Shown piece after piece: positions 42,691-54,920 of a DNA stretch of 64,000 nt. This DNA is from Roseiarcus sp963782255 (GTDB lineage Bacteria; Pseudomonadota; Alphaproteobacteria; Rhizobiales; Beijerinckiaceae), in the NCBI GenBank assembly GCA_963782255.1, contig CAWAIS010000001.1, positions 1,860,001-1,924,000 on the forward strand. The letters run 5' to 3'. Positions within the stretch are counted from its first letter, which is position 1. Each line of letters opens with the position of its first letter. The notes below the pieces were generated by a model. That model saw only the letters and a list, made by a program, of their open reading frames with translations. It made no database searches and had not been told where the DNA came from. The position numbers were made by a program, and so were the translations under genes.

Positions 42691-43869
42691 TCACATGGAC
42701 GCGACCGTGGCCAGAACCTCGTGCAGGATGAAGCCTTCGAGGTGGTCGAAATCGCCCTCCCACGGCTTCTCCTCCAATGCGCGGCGCCCGTGCGCGTAAC
42801 CCGCCCGTCGTCGCCTTTGGATGCCCGAGGCGCTGAAGTCGATGTCCTTGGTGTGGTCTTCGCCCGCGATCATGGGGGCCAGAAGCCGAAGCACGTGCAT
42901 GCGCGTCACGCAGCCGTAGCCCGTCAATGCGCGCACCTCGGGCTCATCTCTGGCGGCGTCGGGAAGTCGCGCCGACAGTTCCGCGATGACGTGGCGCAGG
43001 CGATGGATCTGCTGTTGACGTTGGCTCACGGTGCGACTGGAATATTGCAGATCCTTTTGCCGGTGCATGACCTCCAGGATCGTCCGCGGCTCCGCCCCGT
43101 CCGGGTTCCACAAATGTACGGCGAACACCACCGAGTTCCGGCGCGGGCTGTCGTCGAACACCGCTTCGACCGGCGTATTGGAGAGAATCCCGCCGTCCCA
43201 GTAGAGCTGGCCGTCGATGCGCACAGGGGGAAAGGCCGGCGGTAACGCGCCCGAAGCCATGATGTGGCGAACGGACATTTCGATGTCGCGGCTGTCGAAG
43301 TAACGCATGGCGCCGGTGTGGACATTGGCGGCGCCGACCGTCAGCCGGGTCCTTCCGGCATTGATCTCGCCGAAGTCGACGAGTTCGCAGAGCGTCTCGT
43401 AAAGAGGCTGCGTCGAATAATAGCCGGCCTCGTCCGCGGAGAGCGCGACGTTCAATCCGAGAAAAGCCAGCGGATTGGGCCGGAAAAATCCAGGCAGCCC
43501 CCCCATGATCGTCGCCCATTTCGGTAACATCGCGCCGACCACGGGCAGGATGGAGGCGCCTGCGAACGCAGGAGACTGCTCGACGCATCTCCAGAACGTG
43601 TTCAAACGATCGAGCCGCGCTTCGGGCGGGTTGCCGGCGATCAGCGCTCCGTTGATTGCGCCGATCGACGTGCCGATCACCCAATCCGGCTCGACGCCCG
43701 CCTCGTGCAGCGCCTCATAGACGCCGACCTGGTAGGCGCCGAGCGCGCCCCCGCCCTGCATAACGAGAACCACCTGTCCATGCCCTTCCTTAAGCTCGGT
43801 CGCCAAAGCTTTGTGCGCAGACGCGGGCGCGCCGCCGGCGTTGGCCGCCGGCTCGTCTCTCTCGGCCAT
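42691..43869 (-). CDS. Patatin-like phospholipase (RssA family)
   Basis: This 392-residue protein has the patatin signature: the glycine-rich oxyanion loop MQGGGALGAYQVGVYEALHE, the nucleophile elbow GTSIGAINGAL (GxSxG) and the catalytic Asp in YWDGGILSNTPVEAVF. It forms a Ser-Asp dyad lipid acyl hydrolase. A long C-terminal helical region carries a DUF3734-like segment (SSRTVSQRQQQIHRLRHV, FSASGIQRRRRAGYAHGRRA). It is divergent from the aminotransferase gene. Lipid target unknown. Confidence 0.88.
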   Translation of the reverse strand: MAERDEPAANAGGAPASAHKALATELKEGHGQVVLVMQGGGALGAYQVGVYEALHEAGVEPDWVIGTSIGAINGALIAGNPPEARLDRLNTFWRCVEQSPAFAGASILPVVGAMLPKWATIMGGLPGFFRPNPLAFLGLNVALSADEAGYYSTQPLYETLCELVDFGEINAGRTRLTVGAANVHTGAMRYFDSRDIEMSVRHIMASGALPPAFPPVRIDGQLYWDGGILSNTPVEAVFDDSPRRNSVVFAVHLWNPDGAEPRTILEVMHRQKDLQYSSRTVSQRQQQIHRLRHVIAELSARLPDAARDEPEVRALTGYGCVTRMHVLRLLAPMIAGEDHTKDIDFSASGIQRRRRAGYAHGRRALEEKPWEGDFDHLEGFILHEVLATVASM

Positions 43870-44040
43870 TTGACTGTCCCTCTGGTTACGCCTGCTTCTT
43901 CGGATGCGCGGCGCCGTCCGTTACCAAAAGACATGCGGACGGCCTGGCTGATGGGTCGATTGAATGGGGACCCCGTGCGCGCAGGGCTGGACATTCTCTC
44001 CTGGCGCGTCGCAAATGCGCGCCTTTCCGGAGTCCCCCAC

Positions 44041-45393
44041 ATGACCATCCTGCCCAATTCGCTCGAAGCGCGCGACGTCGCCTATTACTTCCACCCCGCG
44101 ACAGACGCGCGCCGGCACGAGGCGATCGGGCCGCTCGTGATCGAGAGCGGGCGCGGCGTCTATGTCCGCGACGACCAGGGCAAGGACTATATCGAGGGGC
44201 TCGCGGGCTTATGGAGCGTCGCGGTCGGGTTCGGCGAGAAGCGGCTCATCGAGGCGGCGACGGCGCAGATGGCCAAGCTGCCGTACTATCATTCGTTTTC
44301 CGGCAAATCGCATCCGCAGGCGATCGCGCTCGCCGAGCGGCTCGTCAAGCTCGCCGGCGGAAAGCTAGCCAAGGCGCAGTTCACCTCCTCCGGCTCGGAA
44401 GCCAACGATTTCGTGGTCAAGCTCCTCTGGTATTACAACAACGCGCTGGGACGCTCGAAAAAGAAGACGATCGTCAGCCGTGAGAAGGGCTATCACGGCG
44501 TCTCGATCGCGTCCGGCTCGCTTACGGGTATGCCGAACTTCCACCGCGAATTCGATCTGCCGCTGCCCTTCGTGCGACACCTGACCGCGCCGCACCACTG
44601 GCGCTTCGCGGAGCCCGGCGAAAGCGAGGAGCAGTTTTCGGCGCGGTTGGGCCGCGAGTTCGAGGCGCTGATCGCCGCCGAGGGCGCCGAGACGATCGCC
44701 GCCTTCATCGGCGAGCCCTTGATGGGGGCGGGGGGCGTCATTCCGCCGCCGGCCGGCTATTGGCCGACGATGCAGGCGATCTGCCGCAAGCACGACATTC
44801 TTCTTATCGCCGACGAGGTGATCACCGGCTTCGGACGGACGGGGGCGATGTTCGGCTCTCACAAGTACGGGATCGAGCCCGACGTCATGATCGTTTCGAA
44901 GGCGCTGACCTCGTCCTACTTCCCGCTGTCGGCGGTCCTCATCTCGGATGCGATCTATCAGGCGGTCGCGGACAATTCGGCCAAGATCGGCGTCTTCGCC
45001 CATGGCTTCACCGCGAGCGGACATCCGGTCGGGACGGCGGTCGCGATGGAGAACCTCGACATCATCGAGGAGTGCGACCTCGTCGGCCGGGTGAACGCGC
45101 TCGCGCCGCGCTTCCAGCGCCGCATCGCCGAGTTCGCCTCGCACGCGCTCATCGGCGAAGCGCGCGGCGCGGGCCTCATCGGCGCGCTCGAGTTCGTGGC
45201 CGACAAACCGACGAAAGCGGCGTTCGAGCCGCCGGGCGCCTTCGGCCTGCGTCTTCTGGAGCTATGCCAGGAGGAGGGGCTCATCATCCGCGCGATCGGC
45301 GACGTCATCGCCTTCTGCCCGCCGCTCGTCATCACGGGGGCGGAGATCGACGAGATGTTCGATCGCTTCGGGCGGGCGCTGAAGCGCGTATGA
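44041..45393 (+). CDS. Class III PLP-dependent aminotransferase
   Basis: This 450-residue protein was started at ATG 44041; the frame extends upstream without support. It has FTSSGSEANDFVVKLL (cofactor phosphate site), REKGYHGVSIASGS (aromatic stacking), LLIADEVITGFGRTG with the PLP-pairing Asp, and the Schiff-base Lys in MIVSKALTSSYFPL. The C-terminal part includes FAHGFTASGHPVGTA. It belongs to the omega-aminotransferase group that uses pyruvate or similar with amines, beta-alanine or diamines. Substrate is not determined by sequence. Confidence 0.9.
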   Translation: MTILPNSLEARDVAYYFHPATDARRHEAIGPLVIESGRGVYVRDDQGKDYIEGLAGLWSVAVGFGEKRLIEAATAQMAKLPYYHSFSGKSHPQAIALAERLVKLAGGKLAKAQFTSSGSEANDFVVKLLWYYNNALGRSKKKTIVSREKGYHGVSIASGSLTGMPNFHREFDLPLPFVRHLTAPHHWRFAEPGESEEQFSARLGREFEALIAAEGAETIAAFIGEPLMGAGGVIPPPAGYWPTMQAICRKHDILLIADEVITGFGRTGAMFGSHKYGIEPDVMIVSKALTSSYFPLSAVLISDAIYQAVADNSAKIGVFAHGFTASGHPVGTAVAMENLDIIEECDLVGRVNALAPRFQRRIAEFASHALIGEARGAGLIGALEFVADKPTKAAFEPPGAFGLRLLELCQEEGLIIRAIGDVIAFCPPLVITGAEIDEMFDRFGRALKRV

Positions 45394-45418
45394 GCCGCTG
45401 CCCTGCGTTGCCGGTCCC

Positions 45419-48097
<2,679 letters not shown>

Positions 48098-48138
48098 TGT
48101 TTCGCTCCTCAGTTCCTGACCGCGGGACGCCCGACGGG

Positions 48139-48708
48139 TCAGCTCCGCGCATACAGTCCCATTCCAAAGCTCACCCAGCCGACCCCATGAAACAGGAGGT
48201 CGATCCCGAGAAGAGTTCCCAACACATAGACGCTGTCGAGCGGCCAGTGAGTGACGATGATCAATCCAAGCAAAATTGTTACCGCCGCGGCGACGAAAAC
48301 GAGCGCCCGCGGATGATCGGCAGGGAGCTGGGTCGCCAGATAGAGGCGCACCACGCCCGCGGCGATCAGGCCGGCGCCGAGGAGGAGCGTCAGCACGACG
48401 GACGCCAGCGCCGGATTGGCGATGCAGAGCACTCCGGCGATGAGATAGAGCACACCGCCGATGACCCAGAGAAAGAACTGCCCCCAGGTGCGGGAATGCA
48501 TGCCGATGCCGATTTCCGCCGCTCCCGCGAGAAGGAAGAGGACGCCGTTCAGCGTCACGGTGGCGATGGTCGCGATCAGCGAGAAGAACAAGGCGCCGAA
48601 GCCGAGGACGACGAGGAGCACGCCGAATGCGGTGATGGCCGCCCATTTGGCGCGCAGACGCTCGACCGCTTGTCCGAGGCTGTGCGGCGACGTGACGACG
48701 TTCGACAT
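48139..48708 (-). CDS. HdeD-family acid-resistance membrane protein (DUF308)
   Basis: This 189-residue protein has six membrane segments in three DUF308 repeats (AITAFGVLLVVLGFGALF, FFLWVIGGVLYLIAGVLCI, LLLGAGLIAAGVVRLYL, VAAAVTILLGLIIVTHWP). HdeD proteins are linked to acid resistance. It lies 34 nt after hrcA and 41 nt before ppdK, all on the same strand, so the three may be co-transcribed. Confidence 0.85.
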   Translation of the reverse strand: MSNVVTSPHSLGQAVERLRAKWAAITAFGVLLVVLGFGALFFSLIATIATVTLNGVLFLLAGAAEIGIGMHSRTWGQFFLWVIGGVLYLIAGVLCIANPALASVVLTLLLGAGLIAAGVVRLYLATQLPADHPRALVFVAAAVTILLGLIIVTHWPLDSVYVLGTLLGIDLLFHGVGWVSFGMGLYARS

Positions 48709-48742
48709 TGCTGTCCTCCCTTTGAACGCAAGGACTGCCGGC

Positions 48743-49831
48743 CTAGCGCGGCCGCTTCAACTCGCCCAGGACCTGAGCCGCGTATTCGACCATCGGAACG
48801 ATGCGGCCGTAGTTCAGCCGGGTCGGCCCGATGACGCCGAGCACGCCCGCGATCCGGTGATCGCCCGAGCGGAGGGGCGCCGCGATCATCGACGATCCCG
48901 ACAGCGAGAATAACTTGTTCTCCGACCCGATGAAAATCTTGACCCCGTCACCTGTTTCAGCCCGATGCAAAAGATCGATGACATCGGTTTTTGTTTCGAG
49001 GTCGGCGAACAGCGTCCTTATCCGCTCGAGGTCGTCGTCGGCGTGAACGTCGCCGAGAAGATTGGCCTGCCCGCGGACGATGAGCTGCTCGCGCGAGCCG
49101 GACTGCCCCGACCAGGAGGCGAGGCCCGCGTCGACCAGGCGCGCCGCGATCTCGTCGAGCTCCTGGCGCGCTTTCAGCCGCGCGGCCTCGATCTCGGCGC
49201 TCGCCTCGGAAAGCGTGCGTCCGCGTACACGCGCGTTGATGAAATTGCTCGCTTCCTGGAGCGCCGACGCCGGCATTCCCTCGGGCGTCGCGACGACGCG
49301 GTTCTCGATCGAGCCGTCCTCTGCGACCAGGATCGCGAGCGCCCTATTCGGGTCGAGCCGCAGGAATTCGACGTGCTTGAGCAACGGATCCGACTTGCTG
49401 GTCAGGACGACCCCAGCGCCGCGCGTGAGTTCGGAGAGCAGGCTTGTCGTCTCAGCGAGCGCCTCCTCGAACCCGCCCCCCTCCGCGGCGGCCCGGACCT
49501 GGCTGTCGATCCGCGCGCGATCTTCGCGGCCGAGGTCGCCGAGCTCGAGCAGCGCGTCAACGAAGAAGCGCAGCCCATGCTGTGTCGGAAGGCGTCCCGC
49601 GCTTGCGTGGGGCGCGTAGATCAGGCCGAGCTCCTCGAGATCCTGCATGACGTTGCGCACGGATGCAGGGGACAAGGAAATCGGTAGCATGCGCGAGAGG
49701 TGGCGCGACCCCAGCGGTTCGCCGGTCGAAAGATAGGCCTCGACGATGCGGCGGAAAATCTCGCGCGAGCGCGCGTTGAGATTCGCAAGCGCGCCGATCT
49801 CGGCGGCGGGACGGTCGGCGGGAACGGCCAT
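48743..49831 (-). CDS. hrcA: Heat-inducible transcription repressor HrcA
   Basis: From ATG 49831 it has 362 residues. The N-terminal winged helix (NARSREIFRRIVEAYLSTGE, GSRHLSRMLPISLSPASVRN) is followed by VMQDLEELGLIYAPHASAGR and the GAF-like HrcA domain. The longer frame to 50014 has no coding features. HrcA binds CIRCE operators (TTAGCACTC-N9-GAGTGCTAA) of groE or dnaK. No CIRCE and no grpE, rph or dnaK lies nearby here, an atypical setting. Confidence 0.93.
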   Translation of the reverse strand: MAVPADRPAAEIGALANLNARSREIFRRIVEAYLSTGEPLGSRHLSRMLPISLSPASVRNVMQDLEELGLIYAPHASAGRLPTQHGLRFFVDALLELGDLGREDRARIDSQVRAAAEGGGFEEALAETTSLLSELTRGAGVVLTSKSDPLLKHVEFLRLDPNRALAILVAEDGSIENRVVATPEGMPASALQEASNFINARVRGRTLSEASAEIEAARLKARQELDEIAARLVDAGLASWSGQSGSREQLIVRGQANLLGDVHADDDLERIRTLFADLETKTDVIDLLHRAETGDGVKIFIGSENKLFSLSGSSMIAAPLRSGDHRIAGVLGVIGPTRLNYGRIVPMVEYAAQVLGELKRPR

Positions 49832-50001
49832 TGCCGCAAGAATGGCGGGAAGGGGAGCCGGATGCAAGGCGCGGGACGCGCGCCCAAACGCCGCGGCCCT
49901 AGCCCGTCCCCTTGAAGTCGACTTGCCGACGTTGCCTGCTTTCGCGCGGCCCGCGTAGATTGGCGGCTTTCGCTTGTTTTCCCTAAGATCAGGTTTGCGC
50001 C

Positions 50002-51693
50002 ATGTCCAAGTCAAAACCCCGCACAGGCGGGCAGATCCTCGTCGACCAGCTCGTCACGCAGGGCGTCAAGCGCGTCTATTGTGTGCCGGGCGAGTCTTAT
50101 TTGGCGGCGCTCGACGCCCTGCTGGGCTCGCCGATCGACGTCACGGTCTGCCGCCAGGAGGCCGGCGCGGCGATGATGGCGCTGACGGAGGGGCGTCTCG
50201 TGGGCCGGCCAGGCGTCTGCTTCGTCACGCGCGGGCCCGGCGCGACCAACGCCGCGCACGGCGTTCACATCGCCGAGCACGATTCCGCACCGATGCTCCT
50301 GTTCATCGGCCAGGTCGAGCGGGCGATGCGGGGCCGCGGGGCTTTTCAGGAAATGGACTACCGCGCGTTCTTCGGCTCGACCGCGAAATGGGCGACCGAG
50401 ATCGAGACCGCCGCCCAGATTCCCGAGGTTGTCCACCGCGCGTTCCATATCGCCATGCAGGGAAGGCCGGGGCCGGTCGTCATCGCCCTGCCGGAGGACA
50501 TGCTCACCGAGAGCGCGGAAGTCCGCGACGCGCCGCTGGTCACGCCGGTCCCGATCTGGCCGGGACTCACCCAGGTGGCGGAACTGCAAAAGATGCTCTG
50601 GAAGGCCGAGCGGCCGATCGCGATCCTCGGCGGACCGGGCTGGACCGAGCGGGCGAGCGCGGCCTTCGCCCGCTTCGCCGTGCGGTTCGACATGCCCGTC
50701 GCAAGCTCCTTCCGCCGCGCCAGCGCGTTCGACGGCGAACACGCGAATTACGCGGGAGAGATCGGGCTCTCGGCCAATCCCAAGCTCAAGGCGCGGATCG
50801 AGAGCGCCGACCTCATCATGCTGGTCGGCGGACGGATGTCGGAGGCGGCGGCGCAAGGCTACACCCTGTTCGACATTCCTGAGCCGCGGCAGCGCCTCGT
50901 CCATATTCATGCCGATCCGCATGAGATCGGCCGCAATTACGCGCCTGCGCTCGGCATCATCGCGACCTCGCCGGAATTCTGCGCCGCGCTTGAGGGCGTT
51001 CAGCCTCCCGCCAAGATCCCGTGGTCCGAAGGGACCCGTCAGGCCCGCGCGGAATATCTCGCCTGGAGCGATGAGGCGCCGCTCAATCCCGGCCGCGTGC
51101 AGGTGAGCGAGATCATGTTCGCGTTGCGCCGGCGCGCGCCGGACGCGATTTTTACGACCGGCGCGGGCAACTTCGCCATCTGGGTCGGCCGCTTCCTGCG
51201 CTTTCGCCGGATCGAGCAGCAGCTTGGACCGACCTCTGGCTCGATGGGATTTGGCCTGCCCGCGGCGATCGGCGCCGCGCGCGTCTTTCCCGGGCGCACT
51301 ATTGTCTGCTTCGCGGGCGATGGGGACTTTCTCATGAACGGACAGGAGTTTGCGACCGCCGTGCAATACAATCTTCCGATCGTGGTGGTGCTCATCGACA
51401 ACGGCGTCTACGGCACCATCCGGATGCATCAGGAACGCCAATTTCCGGGCCGCGTGATCGGATCAGAGCTGCGCAATCCGGACTTCGCGGCCTATGCGAG
51501 GGCCTTCGGCGGCCACGGCGAGACGGTCCAGGAGACGGCGGAATTCTCTCCGGCTTTCGAGCGCGCGCTCGGTTCGGGTCTGCCCGCGATCATCCACGTC
51601 AAGATCGATCCCGAAGCGATTACGCCGACGACGACGCTCAGCGCCATTCGCTCGGCCGCGCTGGCGAAGCGCACCGGCGCGGGATCAAACTGA
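50002..51693 (+). CDS. Thiamine-diphosphate-binding acetolactate synthase-like enzyme
   Basis: This 563-residue protein has three TPP-enzyme domains. N-terminal: GVKRVYCVPGESYLAALDAL with the catalytic Glu in CRQEAGAAMMALTEGRL. The central domain follows. C-terminal: the ThDP motif CFAGDGDFLMNGQEFATAVQ and NGVYGTIRMHQERQF. It most resembles large acetolactate-synthase-like or benzoylformate-decarboxylase-like proteins that are not the biosynthetic IlvB. No IlvN partner is adjacent, so its substrate is uncertain. Confidence 0.85.
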   Translation: MSKSKPRTGGQILVDQLVTQGVKRVYCVPGESYLAALDALLGSPIDVTVCRQEAGAAMMALTEGRLVGRPGVCFVTRGPGATNAAHGVHIAEHDSAPMLLFIGQVERAMRGRGAFQEMDYRAFFGSTAKWATEIETAAQIPEVVHRAFHIAMQGRPGPVVIALPEDMLTESAEVRDAPLVTPVPIWPGLTQVAELQKMLWKAERPIAILGGPGWTERASAAFARFAVRFDMPVASSFRRASAFDGEHANYAGEIGLSANPKLKARIESADLIMLVGGRMSEAAAQGYTLFDIPEPRQRLVHIHADPHEIGRNYAPALGIIATSPEFCAALEGVQPPAKIPWSEGTRQARAEYLAWSDEAPLNPGRVQVSEIMFALRRRAPDAIFTTGAGNFAIWVGRFLRFRRIEQQLGPTSGSMGFGLPAAIGAARVFPGRTIVCFAGDGDFLMNGQEFATAVQYNLPIVVVLIDNGVYGTIRMHQERQFPGRVIGSELRNPDFAAYARAFGGHGETVQETAEFSPAFERALGSGLPAIIHVKIDPEAITPTTTLSAIRSAALAKRTGAGSN

Positions 51694-51711
51694 GGGCGTG
51701 CCAGACGCCCT
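51693..51711 (+). terminator. Hairpin overlapping the stop of the ThDP enzyme gene
   Basis: AGGGCGT (51693-51699) and ACGCCCT (51705-51711) form a 7-bp stem around a 5-nt loop, beginning at the last base of the stop codon. No U-run follows, so intrinsic termination is uncertain. Confidence 0.35.
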
Positions 51712-52052
51712 GCAATCCTGGCTCAGCGCGTCGCGCGCCTGAGATCCCGCGTCCAGCCCCTGAGTTGCGTTGCAGGCGTACAATATCGCGATGCATGTGC
51801 TGACGATTGCGATCTACGCGAGGACTGGAACGCTTGCGCACGCCGACCTCACGCAGTTTCTCATCCGTCGCCCCGGCGATGCTTATTCCGTCCTACATCG
51901 GCGCGCTGGGCTATACGCGCTTTACGGCGAGACGAGATTTGCTTGGGAAATAATTGGAAATAAGCAAAATCTTTTGCGATTTCTGTTGCGCCCGGCCGCG
52001 AGCGGCTCCAATATGGGTTTGGGGAATAACGCGCAGTTCAGGGGGCGCGACA
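51712..52052. other. Intergenic region upstream of the DUF1186 gene
   Basis: No credible gene was seen. A frame from 51791 overlaps the next gene and has no family features. Around 51950-51990 the sequence turns AT-rich and contains the palindrome GCAAAATCTTTTGC (51964-51977), a possible operator or transcription-factor site. Confidence 0.4.
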
Positions 52053-52856
52053 ATGAGTGTCGACGACGCCTTGTGTCGGTTGTCCGACGGCGGGCAGGTT
52101 TCGCGTGCGGAAATAAGGTGGATTCTCGCTCATTGGGAAGAGGCGGGTCCTTCGCTCGTTTCGAGACTGAGGGCTTTTGCCGCGGACGGAATTCGTTCGA
52201 GCGCCGCAGGCATGGAGGCGTTTTTCGCTGTCCACCTGTGCGCCGAACAGGGCGAACGCGCTGCGTTCTCGCCCCTCTGCCGCATGATCGCCAATGACCC
52301 CGCCATCGATCGATGGCTGGGCGACGCGGTCACCGAGACGTTGCCCGGCATTCTGATCAGCACGTTCGACGGCGACGTCGCGATATTGCAACAAGCCATC
52401 GAATCGCCAAACGGCTACGAGTTCGCCCGCGCCTCGGCGCTCCTGGCGCTCGCGTATCTCGTGCGAGCCGAGGCTGTCGTCGATGAAGCCGGCATGCGTG
52501 CTTATATGCGCCGGCTCCTTCGCGAGATGGGGCCGCGCGGCGAGTCCATCGTCTGGATGGCGTGGGCGATGTGCGCCGCCGATCTGGGCTACGCCGATAT
52601 GCGGTCCGACGTCATCAAGCTCGATAACGAGGAACGCATTCCCGAGCGGGATTTCAGCCCGCAGCTGTTCGATCGGCAGATCGAGCTTGTGCGCGACGAT
52701 CCGTCCGGGCTGGCCGGCTTCCGGGCCGATCTCATCCACCCGCTCGACGACGCGGTCGACGCGCTCCACGCATTGAACTGCGTTTGCGTCGGCGCGCCTT
52801 ACGCCTGTCCGACGCTGGCGGAAACGGCCGAGATTTCGGCCGCCTCCGGCGCATAG
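52053..52856 (+). CDS. DUF1186-family protein
   Basis: This 267-residue protein starts at ATG 52053 with GGGGG nearby. It has all-helical repeats (SRAEIRWILAHWEEAGPSL, FFAVHLCAEQGERAAFSPL, CRMIANDPAIDRWLGDAVTE, GNMISTFDG-like LPGILISTFDGDVA) matching DUF1186. The common C-terminal SEC-C zinc motif is absent. Function unknown. Its last 58 nt overlap the convergent amidohydrolase gene. Confidence 0.7.
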   Translation: MSVDDALCRLSDGGQVSRAEIRWILAHWEEAGPSLVSRLRAFAADGIRSSAAGMEAFFAVHLCAEQGERAAFSPLCRMIANDPAIDRWLGDAVTETLPGILISTFDGDVAILQQAIESPNGYEFARASALLALAYLVRAEAVVDEAGMRAYMRRLLREMGPRGESIVWMAWAMCAADLGYADMRSDVIKLDNEERIPERDFSPQLFDRQIELVRDDPSGLAGFRADLIHPLDDAVDALHALNCVCVGAPYACPTLAETAEISAASGA

Positions 52857-54127
52857 GACGCGGGGTCGAGGCGCGAAGGCCTGCCAGGGAGCGACAGTTC
52901 CGTCACACGTGCGGGCGTGCGGGCGATGATCTCTCCCCCGCGAAGCACGACCAGTCGCGTCGCGCGCAGGCGAACGGCCTCGGTCGGGTCGCGGGCTTGC
53001 ATGAGGACCATGTCGGCGCGGGCGCCGACATGAAGGCCGTAACCCTCGAGCCCCAGGATGCGGGCCGGGATCTCGGTGATCGCATCGAATGTCCAGCGGA
53101 TCGCGTCGCGACTCGTCATCGGCGCGCCGTGCACGGCCATGTGCGCGACGTCGAGCATATCGGCGCAGCCGAGGCTGTACCACGGATCCATAACGCAATC
53201 CTGGCCGAGCGCGACGCGAATTCCGAGCGCCCGCATTTCCGCAATGCGCGTGACGCCGCGCCTGCGCGGATACGTGTCGTGGCGGCCCTGAAGCGTGAGA
53301 TTGATCAGCGGGTTGGCGATCGCCGAGATGCCGGATTCGGCGATCAGCGGCAAGAGCTTCGAGACGTAATAATTGTCCATCGAATGCATCGAGGTCAGAT
53401 GCGATCCGGTCGCTCGCGCGCCAAGACCGAGCCGATGCGCCTCGAAGGCCAGCGTCTCGACATGACGCGACAGGGGGTCGTCGCTTTCGTCGCAGTGCAG
53501 GTCGACCATCAGCCCGCGTCTCGCCGCGATCTCGCACAGCGCTCTGACCGAGGCCGCGCCCTCGGCCATCGTGCGTTCGAAATGCGGAATGCCGCCGACG
53601 ACGTCGACCCCGAGATCGAGCGCGCGCTCGAGGTTTCGCGCGGCGGTCGGCGAACGGAAGTAGCCGTCCTGCGGAAAGGCGACGAGCTGCAGATCGAGAT
53701 AAGGCTTCACCTTCTTCTTCACGTCGATGAGCGCCTCGACCGCTGTGAGGCGGTCGTCGCAGACGTCGACATGGCTGCGCACCGCGAGCAGCCCCTGCGA
53801 CACGGCGAGATCGCAATAGCGTAACGCCCGTTCCGCGACCGCCTCGTGGGTCAGATGCGGCTTCAGTTCGCCCCAGAGCGCGATCCCCTCGATGAGCGTG
53901 CCAGACACGTTGAGCCGCGGCCGGCCGAGCGAAAGCGTGGCGTCCATATGGAAGTGGGAATCGACGAACGGCGGCGACAACAGATACCCGCCGGCGTCGA
54001 TCTCGTGACGCGCCTCCGCTTCGATCCTTGGCTCGATCGTCGCGATCCGGCCCGAGGCGATGGCGACGTCCTGGCCTTTTCGGCCGTCGGGCAGCGTTGC
54101 GTTGCGCACAATCGTATCGAAGGTCAT
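52799..54127 (-). CDS. Cytosine-deaminase-like amidohydrolase
   Basis: This 442-residue protein starts at ATG 54127. It has the zinc motif VDSHFHMDATLSLGRP (HxH), DLHCDESDDPLSRH with the His-Glu pair, TGSHLTSMHSMD, and ALGQDCVMDPWYSLG with the catalytic Asp. These are the blocks of the CodA/N-isopropylammelide-like branch that deaminates cytosine or related heterocycles. It could serve a nucleobase salvage system with the 8-oxoguanine deaminase region, but the loci are 45 kb apart. It overlaps the DUF1186 gene tail to tail. Confidence 0.82.
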   Translation of the reverse strand: MTFDTIVRNATLPDGRKGQDVAIASGRIATIEPRIEAEARHEIDAGGYLLSPPFVDSHFHMDATLSLGRPRLNVSGTLIEGIALWGELKPHLTHEAVAERALRYCDLAVSQGLLAVRSHVDVCDDRLTAVEALIDVKKKVKPYLDLQLVAFPQDGYFRSPTAARNLERALDLGVDVVGGIPHFERTMAEGAASVRALCEIAARRGLMVDLHCDESDDPLSRHVETLAFEAHRLGLGARATGSHLTSMHSMDNYYVSKLLPLIAESGISAIANPLINLTLQGRHDTYPRRRGVTRIAEMRALGIRVALGQDCVMDPWYSLGCADMLDVAHMAVHGAPMTSRDAIRWTFDAITEIPARILGLEGYGLHVGARADMVLMQARDPTEAVRLRATRLVVLRGGEIIARTPARVTELSLPGRPSRLDPASYAPEAAEISAVSASVGQA

Positions 54128-54326
54128 GGCTTGCCTATTCGCATGGCCTCGCCAGGTGCGACAATCGCCATACCCCCGCGCCGGCCCTCGCGTTTTCTCG
54201 ACATAAGCCGCGAGCGTGGCCGGACAGCCTATGCGATGGAAAACGAGGTTTTCCTGGATCGCCGCTTCGACTTCGCAATCGAGCGCCAAAGTCGCGCGCG
54301 AAGCTCTGGTCGGCCAAGGATTTCAT

Positions 54327-54800
54327 TCAGTCTTCGCGAATGCCGCTGCGGCCGGCCTCGCCGTAAGTCGGGCTCGGGTAGCGCGCCGAACTGAAGCGGA
54401 TGACGAGAACAGCCAAAGCCAGAACGAGGGTTGCGCCTGCGAGGATTAGCACGCCGAAGTCGGGGTTCGGCTGCTCCTGGACAAAGCCGATCAGGTGACG
54501 GGTCAGCGCAGTCATGCCGACATAGAGCAAAAAGCGCACCGGCATGTGGTTGGTGCGGAAATAGATCCCGACCATCGAGCCGATTTCGAGATAGATGAAG
54601 AGCAGGAGAAGGTCCTCGATCGAGGTTCGTCCCTTTTCAATCATCGCATAGAAGGCCGCGCCGGCGGCCCAGACCGTCGCGCCGCCGATGGCGAACAGGC
54701 CCAGAAGATGAAACCCCTCGGTCAGGAACGCGCCGACCGGATCGACATACGAAAAAATCCGCTTTTGCGCGGCTCCGATCGGATGCTTCTGGTCGACCAT
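54327..54800 (-). CDS. PsiE-family phosphate-starvation-inducible membrane protein
   Basis: This 157-residue protein has four membrane helices and PsiE blocks: FHLLGLFAIGGATVW, FIYLEIGSMVGIYFRTNHMP and VRFLLYVGMTALTRHLIGF. Function is unknown but family members are induced by phosphate starvation. An IS1182-type element ends 120 nt upstream and its transposase is transcribed toward this gene, so expression could be altered. Confidence 0.82.
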   Translation of the reverse strand: MVDQKHPIGAAQKRIFSYVDPVGAFLTEGFHLLGLFAIGGATVWAAGAAFYAMIEKGRTSIEDLLLLFIYLEIGSMVGIYFRTNHMPVRFLLYVGMTALTRHLIGFVQEQPNPDFGVLILAGATLVLALAVLVIRFSSARYPSPTYGEAGRSGIRED

Positions 54801-54920
54801 GATTCGAATTCCCGCTGGCGAACAATTGGGCGCGCGGCCATGTTCGCCACGCGAACCATAGGCATTAGGTCCGGAGACTGCCAATTCCGCGTGACGAACG
54901 AAACGGGTGCGGAACTCCCA

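Noticed and set aside
49832..50001. CIRCE operator near hrcA
   Set aside because: No TTAGCACTC-N9-GAGTGCTAA sequence is present in the gap.
51791..52297. Frame beginning MHVLTIAIYARTG
   Set aside because: It overlaps the DUF1186 gene in another frame and shows no family features or good ribosome site.
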